A stretch of DNA of 29,489 nt, taken from positions 1 to 29,489 of the forward strand of contig JARJFC010000045.1 in assembly GCA_029310945.1 (NCBI GenBank), given 5' to 3'. The notes under the pieces are model-generated. The model saw nothing but the letters and a program-made list of their open reading frames with translations. It did not search any database and had not been told where the DNA came from. The translations under genes and the position numbers were made by a program. Source of the stretch: Leptospira sp. 96542. GTDB lineage: Bacteria; Spirochaetota; Leptospiria; Leptospirales; Leptospiraceae. Positions 1 to 6,756 of this stretch are shown here, piece by piece; position 1 is the stretch's first letter, and each line of letters starts with the position of its first letter.

Positions 1-589
1 TTCGGATTGGTTTGATTAGTTCGGGGCGAAATATAATCCAATCTTCAAAATTGTATTGGCTAGGAAAACTTATATTCTGATAAATTTCTTGGAACAAGAC
101 AGCAAATCCATCTTTAGTTCCTACTATGTAAAAACTCGTCCTTAGTATTTTTATATTAGGTGAAAGCGGATCGTCCCATTTCACGATCACTAATAAAACT
201 TTTTCTTTCCTTTTTTTTAACACCAAAGAGACCAATTCTTGGATTTCATTCTTTACTGGATCCGAAAAAATTTCTGCCCAATCTTCAGATGAAAGAATAC
301 TTTGTTTAATATACAAAATATCAAACATTTGTTTTGTATTTATTTTTTCATCAATTGGTAGAATTTGATCCTGAAAATTCTCAGGAAATTTATCTATAAT
401 ATCTAGTTCATTTACCCCAAAGATGGCGACAGATGAATTTGAATTTAAAAGTTTTATCGAATGATTTTGCACTAAGTGGCAATGTAAGAGAAGAAAGATG
501 GCTAAAGTTAGTTTGATTCTTGCCGTAATATAAATAAATGAGTGAGTTTGGATTATGAGATTTTTTTTATATTTAACTATATTATTCAT
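1..589 (-). CDS. Hypothetical exported protein (lipoprotein?), 3' end outside window
   Basis: An open minus-strand frame runs without a stop from about 589 off the left edge, giving about 196 residues of an incomplete protein. A hydrophobic stretch (ARIKLTLAIFLLLHCHL) looks like a signal sequence; the Cys in LLHC could be a loose spirochaetal lipobox. The rest is a mixed alpha/beta sequence with segments such as KEKVLLVIVKWDD and ILRTSFYIVGTKDGFAVLF. I recognise no family. The start is uncertain. The only in-frame ATG is at 589, which puts about 20 residues before the hydrophobic segment and makes the gene overlap the divergent gene at 555; a rare ATT start near 537 would fit the signal peptide better. 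No clear ribosome binding site precedes the ATG. Reading frame and amino-acid composition are convincing; function is unknown. Confidence 0.6.
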   Translation of the reverse strand, partial: MNNIVKYKKNLIIQTHSFIYITARIKLTLAIFLLLHCHLVQNHSIKLLNSNSSVAIFGVNELDIIDKFPENFQDQILPIDEKINTKQMFDILYIKQSILSSEDWAEIFSDPVKNEIQELVSLVLKKRKEKVLLVIVKWDDPLSPNIKILRTSFYIVGTKDGFAVLFQEIYQNISFPSQYNFEDWIIFRPELIKPIR

Positions 590-1046
590 CTTTTCAAACG
601 CACCGCGAGCTACATCCCTTCCACCATTCCAAATGAAAGACCAATATGGGCAAATTTTTTCCCAAAATTCAACCAAAGGCAAACCGGTCGTAATCATGGG
701 TTGTTACTTGCGTGATATAGAAATTTGTCGCACAAATGGAAGAAAAATCTATTGGAAAATGCAAAATCTACTTTGGAAAGATAGCGCAAAAGTACATTTT
801 CTAATGTACTTAGATATGCAAGAGACAAACCAAATTGTAGAGAACTATATAAACGAATCAAAGTCTAAACAATACGAAAGTATCCTCTTGGATCGCAAAG
901 GCGAATTACAAACGGGACTAAAAAAAGGATCTTCCTTTTTGCGAATTTATAATAAATCTGGTATTTTGGTTGTAAGTGAGTATCTGGAAAAGATAGATGA
1001 GGAGATAATTCGCAAAATCCATGAGACACTCAAAAAAGAAATTTAA
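555..1046 (+). CDS. Exported thioredoxin-fold (redoxin/SCO1-like) protein
   Basis: A 163-residue protein with an N-terminal signal peptide (MRFFLYLTILFIFSNAPRATS) followed by the opening of an exported thioredoxin-like domain: PPFQMKDQYGQIF, then GKPVVIMGCYLRDIEIC, where AhpC, TlpA and SCO1 proteins have a core strand and an active-site Cys. The two cysteines are spaced Cys-x7-Cys, not the Cys-x2-Cys of thioredoxin or the Cys-x3-Cys of SCO1, so classical disulfide chemistry or copper delivery is doubtful. A GAGTGAG sequence about 9 nt upstream supports the start. The last 26 nt overlap the next lipoprotein gene, so the two are probably co-translated. The fold is inferred from pattern; the cellular role is unknown. 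Confidence 0.7.
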   Translation: MRFFLYLTILFIFSNAPRATSLPPFQMKDQYGQIFSQNSTKGKPVVIMGCYLRDIEICRTNGRKIYWKMQNLLWKDSAKVHFLMYLDMQETNQIVENYINESKSKQYESILLDRKGELQTGLKKGSSFLRIYNKSGILVVSEYLEKIDEEIIRKIHETLKKEI

Positions 1047-2241
1047 ATTTTACATTCTGTTACTCTTTTTTTTAAGCATCTATTTAGTTTCCTGCACAAA
1101 TAAAAATCCAAAACAGTTTTCTTTTTGGTCTTCTTATTCAAAACTCCAAAAGGCAATCAATGGTTCGACAACGAACGAAAATTTAATTTCTGCATTAAAT
1201 GGAAGTTTGAGTAAGGAATCAGAGAACGAATTAGAGACAGATGCAGATGGTAATCCGTACGTAACACTCGCTGGCAATTACGATAACAACAAAAATTGGA
1301 ATTTAAAATGGAATGCACAGAGCTCACCTAATTTCGATTATAATGCCAAAACAAAATTCACTCCAAAATTTTGGGGCAAAAAAGAAATTTACACTGTAGA
1401 ACGGAATGTAACTACCAAAATAAAAGGTTATATGCCCCGAGAATTCTTTCAATGGCTCAATGAATTTTCGAAGATCATCAATCAACATGAAAATTACCAA
1501 AATTTAAAGAACTCTTCGCAAAATCTAAAGTTTTTGTGTTCTAGTATGGCTTGTAACACGCATGAAACTGCTGAATGGCAGATTCTCGAATTCACTTTGA
1601 ATGAAGACACAAATGCAAAATTTCCAGGATTTTTCAACCGTACTGGTTCTAGGTTAGAAAAAACAAAATTTAACATTTTTATTTGGGACAAACAAAACCC
1701 CAGTCATAAATTAAAAATTTCTAATGTAGGTAAAACCATCCAGTTTCATTTTCCAGTAGCGCCTGATAATAATTATATGTTATCCCCAAAAGAGCTGCAT
1801 TTTTTGGGAGACATCCAAATTAAATCTTTTGGCATCACCGTTGATCTCCAAAACTTAGAATATAAATTAAAGTTTAAATCAGTAGGTGATACAGATACCT
1901 TTGAAGGTCGATTTGTCCGATTAGGTAAAAAAGAAATATCGGGAAGGTTTTTATATTTTATACCTACTGGAGTTGTGGACTTTTTTATTCCAGGAAATCT
2001 GGATGAATATTTTGCTGATGTAATGACCCTGCTCATTTCTGGAACCCAAGGAAATGGAGGTTCACATTTCAAAGCTACATTCAAAAAAACAAATTCTGGT
2101 CAGTTGAATCAAACATACAGCTATAATGAAATTATGAGAAAACGTTTTTCCTTATTTGGTCGTGACGATTCCCAAAAAGCCAATCAAGATTTTAACTTTT
2201 TTAGTGCTTGGGAAGAAGCAATGATGAAAGATTTACAATAA
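1021..2241 (+). CDS. Large hypothetical lipoprotein
   Basis: A 406-residue protein starting inside the 3' end of the preceding redoxin-like gene (26-nt overlap, different frame). The N-terminus has a lysine-rich n-region, a strongly hydrophobic core and the lipobox LVSC with Cys at about residue 25, so it should be a lipidated, membrane-anchored protein. The remainder is rich in Asn, Lys, Phe and alternating strands (for example IQIKSFGITVDLQNLEYKLKFKSVGDT), suggesting a beta-rich extracytoplasmic domain. I do not recognise the family. It ends 2 nt from the convergent trpG stop with no visible hairpin between them. Overlap with the upstream gene suggests joint expression. Confidence 0.75.
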   Translation: MRHSKKKFKFYILLLFFLSIYLVSCTNKNPKQFSFWSSYSKLQKAINGSTTNENLISALNGSLSKESENELETDADGNPYVTLAGNYDNNKNWNLKWNAQSSPNFDYNAKTKFTPKFWGKKEIYTVERNVTTKIKGYMPREFFQWLNEFSKIINQHENYQNLKNSSQNLKFLCSSMACNTHETAEWQILEFTLNEDTNAKFPGFFNRTGSRLEKTKFNIFIWDKQNPSHKLKISNVGKTIQFHFPVAPDNNYMLSPKELHFLGDIQIKSFGITVDLQNLEYKLKFKSVGDTDTFEGRFVRLGKKEISGRFLYFIPTGVVDFFIPGNLDEYFADVMTLLISGTQGNGGSHFKATFKKTNSGQLNQTYSYNEIMRKRFSLFGRDDSQKANQDFNFFSAWEEAMMKDLQ

Positions 2242-2243
2242 AT

Positions 2244-2849
2244 CTAACCAATAATAAAATTACGTAATAATTGTTTTCCTTCTTCAGATCCGAAAGACTC
2301 TGGGTGAAATTGGACTCCTTCAATTTTTAAATGTTTGTGTCTTAAACCCATAATTTCTCCTGTTCCTTCTCCGTTCGAAACCCGAGCTGTTATTTCCAGA
2401 TCTTTTGGTAATGCCCCTTCGTTGGCCACGAGAGAATGGTAACGCATAATTTCAATTCCTTGTGTGAGACCGGAAAAAACTCCTTTCGCATCATGTGTGA
2501 TAGGTGATAATTTTCCGTGCATAGCAACTTTTGCTCTCACCACCTCCCCTCCAAACACAGTGGCCATACCTTGCATTCCCAAACAAATTCCAAGAATGTA
2601 AGTTTTGTTTCCTAGTTTTTGCAAAATGTCTGCACTCACCCCAAAATAAGCGGGATCGGCAGGATGACCTGGGCCTGGAGAAATGATGATACGATCAAAA
2701 TTTTCCGACTCAATTTCCGAAAACGACCGTTCATCGTTTCGATACACAACGAGTTGGAATGGTTTTTCCAGCTCTTCTAAAATTTCACCAACCAATTGGT
2801 ACAAATTAAATGTAAACGAATCATAATTGTCTAAGATCAAAACTTTCAC
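2244..2849 (-). CDS. trpG: Anthranilate synthase component II (glutamine amidotransferase)
   Basis: A 201-residue class I glutamine amidotransferase that releases ammonia from glutamine for its partner synthase. It has the typical start MKVLILDNYDSFTFNLYQ, the oxyanion segment ISPGPGHP, the nucleophile Cys in GICLGMQ and the His-Glu pair in GVQFHPESF. Length matches TrpG/PabA. The nucleophile motif has Met where most relatives have His (GVCLGHQ). It starts only 3 nt after the trpE stop, so the two subunits are almost certainly made from one transcript. TrpG and PabA cannot be separated by sequence alone and one protein may serve both pathways; I name it from the neighbouring TrpE. Confidence 0.88.
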   Translation of the reverse strand: MKVLILDNYDSFTFNLYQLVGEILEELEKPFQLVVYRNDERSFSEIESENFDRIIISPGPGHPADPAYFGVSADILQKLGNKTYILGICLGMQGMATVFGGEVVRAKVAMHGKLSPITHDAKGVFSGLTQGIEIMRYHSLVANEGALPKDLEITARVSNGEGTGEIMGLRHKHLKIEGVQFHPESFGSEEGKQLLRNFIIG

Positions 2850-2852
2850 TAT

Positions 2853-4232
2853 CTATACCCTATGTTGGTCCAAAGCCTTTTTGACAGAGGCCATTTTATT
2901 CAATATCTCTTGGTATTCGTCTTCTGGTTTGGAATCATAAACAATCCCGCCTGATGCACGGACAAAACCCTTGTCTCCACTCACAAAAAAACTTCGGATG
3001 GGTATGGCAAATGTACAATCCCCATTCAACCCAAAACTGCCGACTGCACCGCCGTAAGGCCCCCTTGGGGTTTTTTCGATCCTCTCGATGATTTTCATCG
3101 ATTCAATTTTCGGCGCTCCAGAAAGAGTACCTGCAGGAAACGACGATGCGAGCCCAGAAAACATATCTTCTTTATTAGATAAAATTCCAACCACTTCGCT
3201 TGAGATATGTTGTACATGTGAAAAACGTTTCACATCGAATCTTCGCCTAACTTTAACTGTACCAAATTTTGCAACACGACCCACATCGTTGCGGTGGAGG
3301 TCTATTAACATATTGTGTTCTGCAATTTCTTTTGGATCTGTCAAAAGTTTTCGTGCAAGGATCGTATCTTCTTTTTCATCTTTACCACGACGAATGGTTC
3401 CTGCCAAAGGAAATGACTCCATCTCACCTTGCCTCAAACGAAATAATAATTCAGGGCTTGCACCCAAAATCACTCGTTTTCCAAATTTCACATAATACAT
3501 ATGAGGCGAAGGATTGATTTCGCGTAGAGTTTCGTATATGGCAAGCGGGTTTCCTTCTACTGTGTATACTTCTTCAAAACCAATTTGGCATTGGAAGGTG
3601 TTGCCTGCTCTCACTTCCTCTAATGCTTCCTCCACCATTTCTTTGTGAACCTGTTCTGGTAAAACTGGCTGGGTAATTTTTACACTCACTTTTGGTTTTT
3701 TAGATTTTGAATGAACCGCATCAGAAATCAGATTTTTTACTTGTTCCTGCCGATTTGTTCCATTATCAAAATAAATCAATTCTCCAGTAAATTTATCGTA
3801 AATAAGACCATCCAAATACAAACCGAGTATCATGGCAGGAAAATCAGGATGTGGTTTTAACTCTAATCTGGGCTCAAAGTACTGCATACTTTGGTATCCC
3901 AAATACCCAACCAATCCGCCCGCATAACTAATACTAAGTGAATTAAAATCTGTTATTTCTCTAAGACTATAGTATGGATTTTTTACTTTATAGGTTGTTT
4001 CATTGATTTTGAGTTCTCCTGGTTCACCAATGATGAGGTAAGGTGGGTCAAAACCAATCACAGAATAACGAGAGTCATATTGATTGTCGCCAGCCGATTC
4101 GAGTAAAAAACAAGTTTCAAATTCAGACTCAAATTTTCTAAACAATTCCCAAAAATCCAAACCTTCTGGGAGTGTGAGTGAACTGTACTTTGGTTTTTTG
4201 GGAATGGGGATTTTTGGAATTTCAGAATTCAT
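2853..4232 (-). CDS. trpE: Anthranilate synthase component I
   Basis: About 459 residues of the chorismate-binding family. Visible family motifs: FPLAGTIRRGKDEKED, DPKEIAEHNMLIDLHRND, FPAGTLSGAPKIESM, YGGAVGSFGLNGDCTFAIPIR and ASGGIVYDSKPEDEYQE. It converts chorismate plus ammonia to anthranilate, the first step of tryptophan synthesis. I prefer TrpE over PabB because of two elements that form the tryptophan feedback site in TrpE: FLLESAG near the N-terminus (the LLES motif) and NPSPHMYYVKFG. This implies Trp inhibition, though PabB cannot be fully excluded. The ATG at 4232 follows AAGTGAGTG; a GTG at 4238 in the same frame is an alternative. It lies just after the sodB terminator; no strong promoter was found in the short gap. 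Confidence 0.87.
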   Translation of the reverse strand: MNSEIPKIPIPKKPKYSSLTLPEGLDFWELFRKFESEFETCFLLESAGDNQYDSRYSVIGFDPPYLIIGEPGELKINETTYKVKNPYYSLREITDFNSLSISYAGGLVGYLGYQSMQYFEPRLELKPHPDFPAMILGLYLDGLIYDKFTGELIYFDNGTNRQEQVKNLISDAVHSKSKKPKVSVKITQPVLPEQVHKEMVEEALEEVRAGNTFQCQIGFEEVYTVEGNPLAIYETLREINPSPHMYYVKFGKRVILGASPELLFRLRQGEMESFPLAGTIRRGKDEKEDTILARKLLTDPKEIAEHNMLIDLHRNDVGRVAKFGTVKVRRRFDVKRFSHVQHISSEVVGILSNKEDMFSGLASSFPAGTLSGAPKIESMKIIERIEKTPRGPYGGAVGSFGLNGDCTFAIPIRSFFVSGDKGFVRASGGIVYDSKPEDEYQEILNKMASVKKALDQHRV

Positions 4233-4282
4233 ATTCACTCACTTAAAGACATTTTTTTATTAGAATCCATATTGAAAAATAA

Positions 4283-4317
4283 AAAAGGCAGGGAACCCTT
4301 TCCGGGACCTGCCTTTT
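4283..4317 (-). terminator. Rho-independent terminator of sodB
   Basis: A perfect 10-bp inverted repeat, AAAAGGCAGG at 4283-4292 and CCTGCCTTTT at 4308-4317, with a 15-nt loop. On the minus strand it follows the sodB stop by about 22 nt and is followed by a T-rich run (TTTTTTATTTTT). It separates sodB from trpE. The arms end in A/T tracts on both sides, so it could also act in the other direction, but no plus-strand gene needs it. Confidence 0.9.
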
Positions 4318-4339
4318 ATTTCTAGCTTGTCCTTTCGGA

Positions 4340-4915
4340 TTATTTAATATTTTTGTTTGCGAAGTCCCAGTTTACTAAATTCCAAAATGCTTCCACGTAT
4401 TTAGGACGGGCATTTCGAAAATCGATGTAATATGCATGTTCCCAAACATCAATGGTCAAAAGAGCATTGAGTCCATCTTTCAAAGGACTACCAGCATTGC
4501 TCGTATTTACGATTTCCAAACTGTCACCTTTTTTCACAAGCCAAGTCCAGCCTGAACCAAAATTGGTCACAGCGGATTGTGTGAATTTTTCTTTAAAAGA
4601 ATCAAAAGAACCAAAAGATTTATTGATAAGGTCGGCAATAGCACCAGTGGGAGCCCCACCACCTTTTGGTGAAAGTGAATGCCAATAAAAAGTATGGTTC
4701 CAAACTTGAGCAGCATTATTAAAAACCCCGCCGGAAGATTTTTGAACAATTTCTTCTAAACTTGCATTCTCGAATTCAGTTCCTTTGATGAGATTGTTCA
4801 AATTGGTAATGTAAGTTTGGTGGTGTTTCCCATAATGAAACTCTAAAGTTTCAGCGGAAATATGAGGAGCAAGTGCATCTTTTGCATACGGCAGTTCGGG
4901 AAGTTTATGTTCCAT
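4340..4915 (-). CDS. sodB: Superoxide dismutase, Fe type
   Basis: A complete 191-residue Fe/Mn superoxide dismutase, converting superoxide to oxygen and hydrogen peroxide in the cytoplasm (no signal peptide). Metal ligands are visible: His27 (LEFHYGKHH), His74 (NHTFYW), Asp156 and His160 (DVWEHAYY). Gln70 in [13 protein letters not shown] is the second-sphere Gln placed as in Fe-SODs. GGAG about 10 nt before the ATG is a good ribosome binding site. The gene is a single transcription unit with a terminator behind it and a 15-bp palindrome resembling a PerR box about 70 nt in front. SOD is reported absent from pathogenic Leptospira, so its presence points to the saprophyte clade. Confidence 0.95.
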   Translation of the reverse strand: MEHKLPELPYAKDALAPHISAETLEFHYGKHHQTYITNLNNLIKGTEFENASLEEIVQKSSGGVFNNAAQVWNHTFYWHSLSPKGGGAPTGAIADLINKSFGSFDSFKEKFTQSAVTNFGSGWTWLVKKGDSLEIVNTSNAGSPLKDGLNALLTIDVWEHAYYIDFRNARPKYVEAFWNLVNWDFANKNIK

Positions 4916-4986
4916 GATAAGGTCTCCAATGATCTCTATTTAACTCTCAGCTTCTCTAGTGAAAACAGAAGCGTAAACCAAAAAAA

Positions 4987-5001
4987 TTAGAATTATTCTA
5001 A
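4987..5001. promoter_or_regulatory. Candidate PerR/Fur-family operator upstream of sodB
   Basis: A perfect 7-1-7 palindrome, TTAGAATTATTCTAA. The PerR box of Bacillus is TTATAATNATTATAA; the site here differs only by one symmetrical change in each arm. It lies 71 nt upstream of the sodB start and 13 nt beyond the stop of the IMPase gene, so it can only sensibly serve sodB. Leptospira encode PerR and Fur-family regulators. The nearby promoter is not clear: TTGGTT-17-TAGAGA is a weak possibility. Confidence 0.55.
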
Positions 5002-5014
5002 CCCTTAATGGCCT

Positions 5015-5857
5015 TCAATTCATACTCACAGAGGATCGAACTTTTTTCAAGAGATTCAATATCTCTTGGTGTAAAATTCCGTTGGAAGCCACTAGTTCAG
5101 GCAAGCCTGTGTAATAGTGTTTTCCATTCAAATCGGTTAACTTTCCGCCAGCTTCCGCCAAAATGACAGAGATAGCGGATACATCCCAATGTTTGACGGT
5201 TTTTTCCCAAATCGCATCCATCACCCCTTCGGCAATGAAACAAGAATCCAATACAAAACTTCCTGTCCGACGAAAAGACCGTGCATAGGTCAAAAATCCA
5301 GAAAGATCTGCCATGATTTCTTGGATCATATGGGCGCGTTTGGTGGGAAGATTGGGAGAAAAGATAGCACGATCCAATGAGGACACACTGGATGTTTTGA
5401 TGAGTTCACCATTTTTATAGGCACCCTCACCGAGGATGGCAGAATAAACAGATTCTTGCGGAGGCACGATCACAACCCCACCGACCGGCGTTCCACGGTG
5501 TTCCAAACCAAAAGAAATTGCGTACAAAGGTAAACCCCGCACAAAATTCATAGATCCATCCACTGGGTCGAGTACCCAGCGAAAATCTCCTTCTTCCACT
5601 GGAATTTTATCTTCGCAGAGTATGGAATCTTTTGGAAAAGATTTTTGTAAAAACCGAATGAGAATGTCACCTAACATTCCATCAGCGGAATCAATCCTTT
5701 CCTTTTCTTCTGCATCCGATTGTGGACGAATGGTTGAAATTTCCCTTTGGATTTTTTTAGCTTCATGGATAATTCCATTGGCGTTGGATTTTACATGTTC
5801 TATCCGTTTGATGGTTTCATCCAAAGGAAAGTTGATGGTTGGTGATGAGATGCCCAT
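5015..5857 (-). CDS. Inositol monophosphatase family protein (SuhB-like)
   Basis: A 280-residue member of the Mg-dependent, Li-sensitive phosphatase superfamily. The metal-binding elements are present: CED near residues 81-83, DPVDGSMNFVRG at 97-108 (usual form DPIDGTTNFVHG) and HWDVSAISVILAEAGG in the C-terminal part. Substrates in the family include inositol phosphates, fructose-1,6-bisphosphate and PAP; the sequence does not decide among them. It is the last gene of a run with GH42 and a 294-aa unknown, 14 nt after the latter's stop. The start ATG is preceded by AGAGAC. The C-terminal tail (KKVRSSVSMN) is short and poorly conserved-looking. Confidence 0.85.
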   Translation of the reverse strand: MGISSPTINFPLDETIKRIEHVKSNANGIIHEAKKIQREISTIRPQSDAEEKERIDSADGMLGDILIRFLQKSFPKDSILCEDKIPVEEGDFRWVLDPVDGSMNFVRGLPLYAISFGLEHRGTPVGGVVIVPPQESVYSAILGEGAYKNGELIKTSSVSSLDRAIFSPNLPTKRAHMIQEIMADLSGFLTYARSFRRTGSFVLDSCFIAEGVMDAIWEKTVKHWDVSAISVILAEAGGKLTDLNGKHYYTGLPELVASNGILHQEILNLLKKVRSSVSMN

Positions 5858-5871
5858 AGTCTCTAGTGTTC

Positions 5872-6756
5872 CTAATTTTTAATTGTATCCACTTTCCAAG
5901 CCATATTTCCGGATTTGGATTGTGTTCGTTCGACTTCATATTGTGATAGATAAGTATGGTACAACTGTAAGGTTGCATCGGAGATCCCATCGTCACCTTG
6001 TGTGAGCAGAGGGTAAAAATTTCGAAATTGGTGAATGGTTTTGGCCAAACTCGGTTCTAAAAATCGTAAACAAAGTGAAAGATAGTCAATGCCTATCGGA
6101 CTATAAACCCTACCCAACTTCCAAATTTCAGGAGTGATTCCTAATTCTTCCCGGATTTTTGCTTCCGTATCTGAAAAATCGATCTCATCAAAAATTTCGG
6201 AAAATTTACGGATGGGTTTTTGTACATCCCGTTCTGATTCCACTCGGAAGACACCACCTTTGAATCGTTTGGCTTCAAAATCAGTGATGTGATCACCCTC
6301 TTCCTTTATGGAGTTCACTTGGATCACCTTACACTGAAAGTAAAAACGATCTGTCAGGATTGTGGGAGTGGTATTCTGTGTTGCTTGTTTTCTGATTTCG
6401 TCAGATCGACCGCCACCCAAATACAACATATCCACCGAAAAAACATACAAAAATTGGTTTTTACCAAACATCATCGAACGAACAAAAAAAAGTTTACCAG
6501 TTTCACGTTTTGGTCGCGGTTCGGGTAATAAACAAGTTCCTTCGATTGCTTCGGGAAGATACTTTCGGAGGATTTGTACAAATTCTTTGATATGTCCAAA
6601 CTCTGGATTTGTGACTGAAGTTCCTGGAATGATGAATTTTTCACCAAACTGAATGTAAGGCGAATGTAAATTGTCTATATAAACGATACCAGGGTGATTT
6701 TTACCTGAAGTTTCGTTTAAAATTCGATTGATTGATTTAAAATCAGTGACTTTCAT
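5872..6756 (-). CDS. Hypothetical cytoplasmic protein, 294 aa
   Basis: I do not recognise this family. The start overlaps the stop of the GH42 gene by 4 nt (ATGA), and its stop lies 14 nt before the IMPase gene, so it is in the middle of a three-gene operon. It has no signal peptide or membrane segment. Noticeable segments are IQFGEKFIIPGTSV, EGTCLLPEPRPKRETGKLFFVRSMMFGKNQF, a glycine turn YLGGGRSDE, and an acidic helix EIFDEIDFSDTEAKIREELG. Mixed alpha/beta content and normal composition suggest a real globular protein. The context suggests a link with sugar or phosphoester metabolism, but that is only inference. Confidence 0.75.
   Translation of the reverse strand: MKVTDFKSINRILNETSGKNHPGIVYIDNLHSPYIQFGEKFIIPGTSVTNPEFGHIKEFVQILRKYLPEAIEGTCLLPEPRPKRETGKLFFVRSMMFGKNQFLYVFSVDMLYLGGGRSDEIRKQATQNTTPTILTDRFYFQCKVIQVNSIKEEGDHITDFEAKRFKGGVFRVESERDVQKPIRKFSEIFDEIDFSDTEAKIREELGITPEIWKLGRVYSPIGIDYLSLCLRFLEPSLAKTIHQFRNFYPLLTQGDDGISDATLQLYHTYLSQYEVERTQSKSGNMAWKVDTIKN

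Noticed and set aside
3088..3495. A 135-codon frame antisense to trpE
   Set aside because: Opposite the conserved catalytic part of trpE; composition is typical of an antisense shadow.
4283..4317. The hairpin before trpE as a Trp attenuator
   Set aside because: It lies directly after the sodB stop and has the U-tract of a terminator; no Trp-rich leader peptide or alternative anti-terminator pairing was seen.
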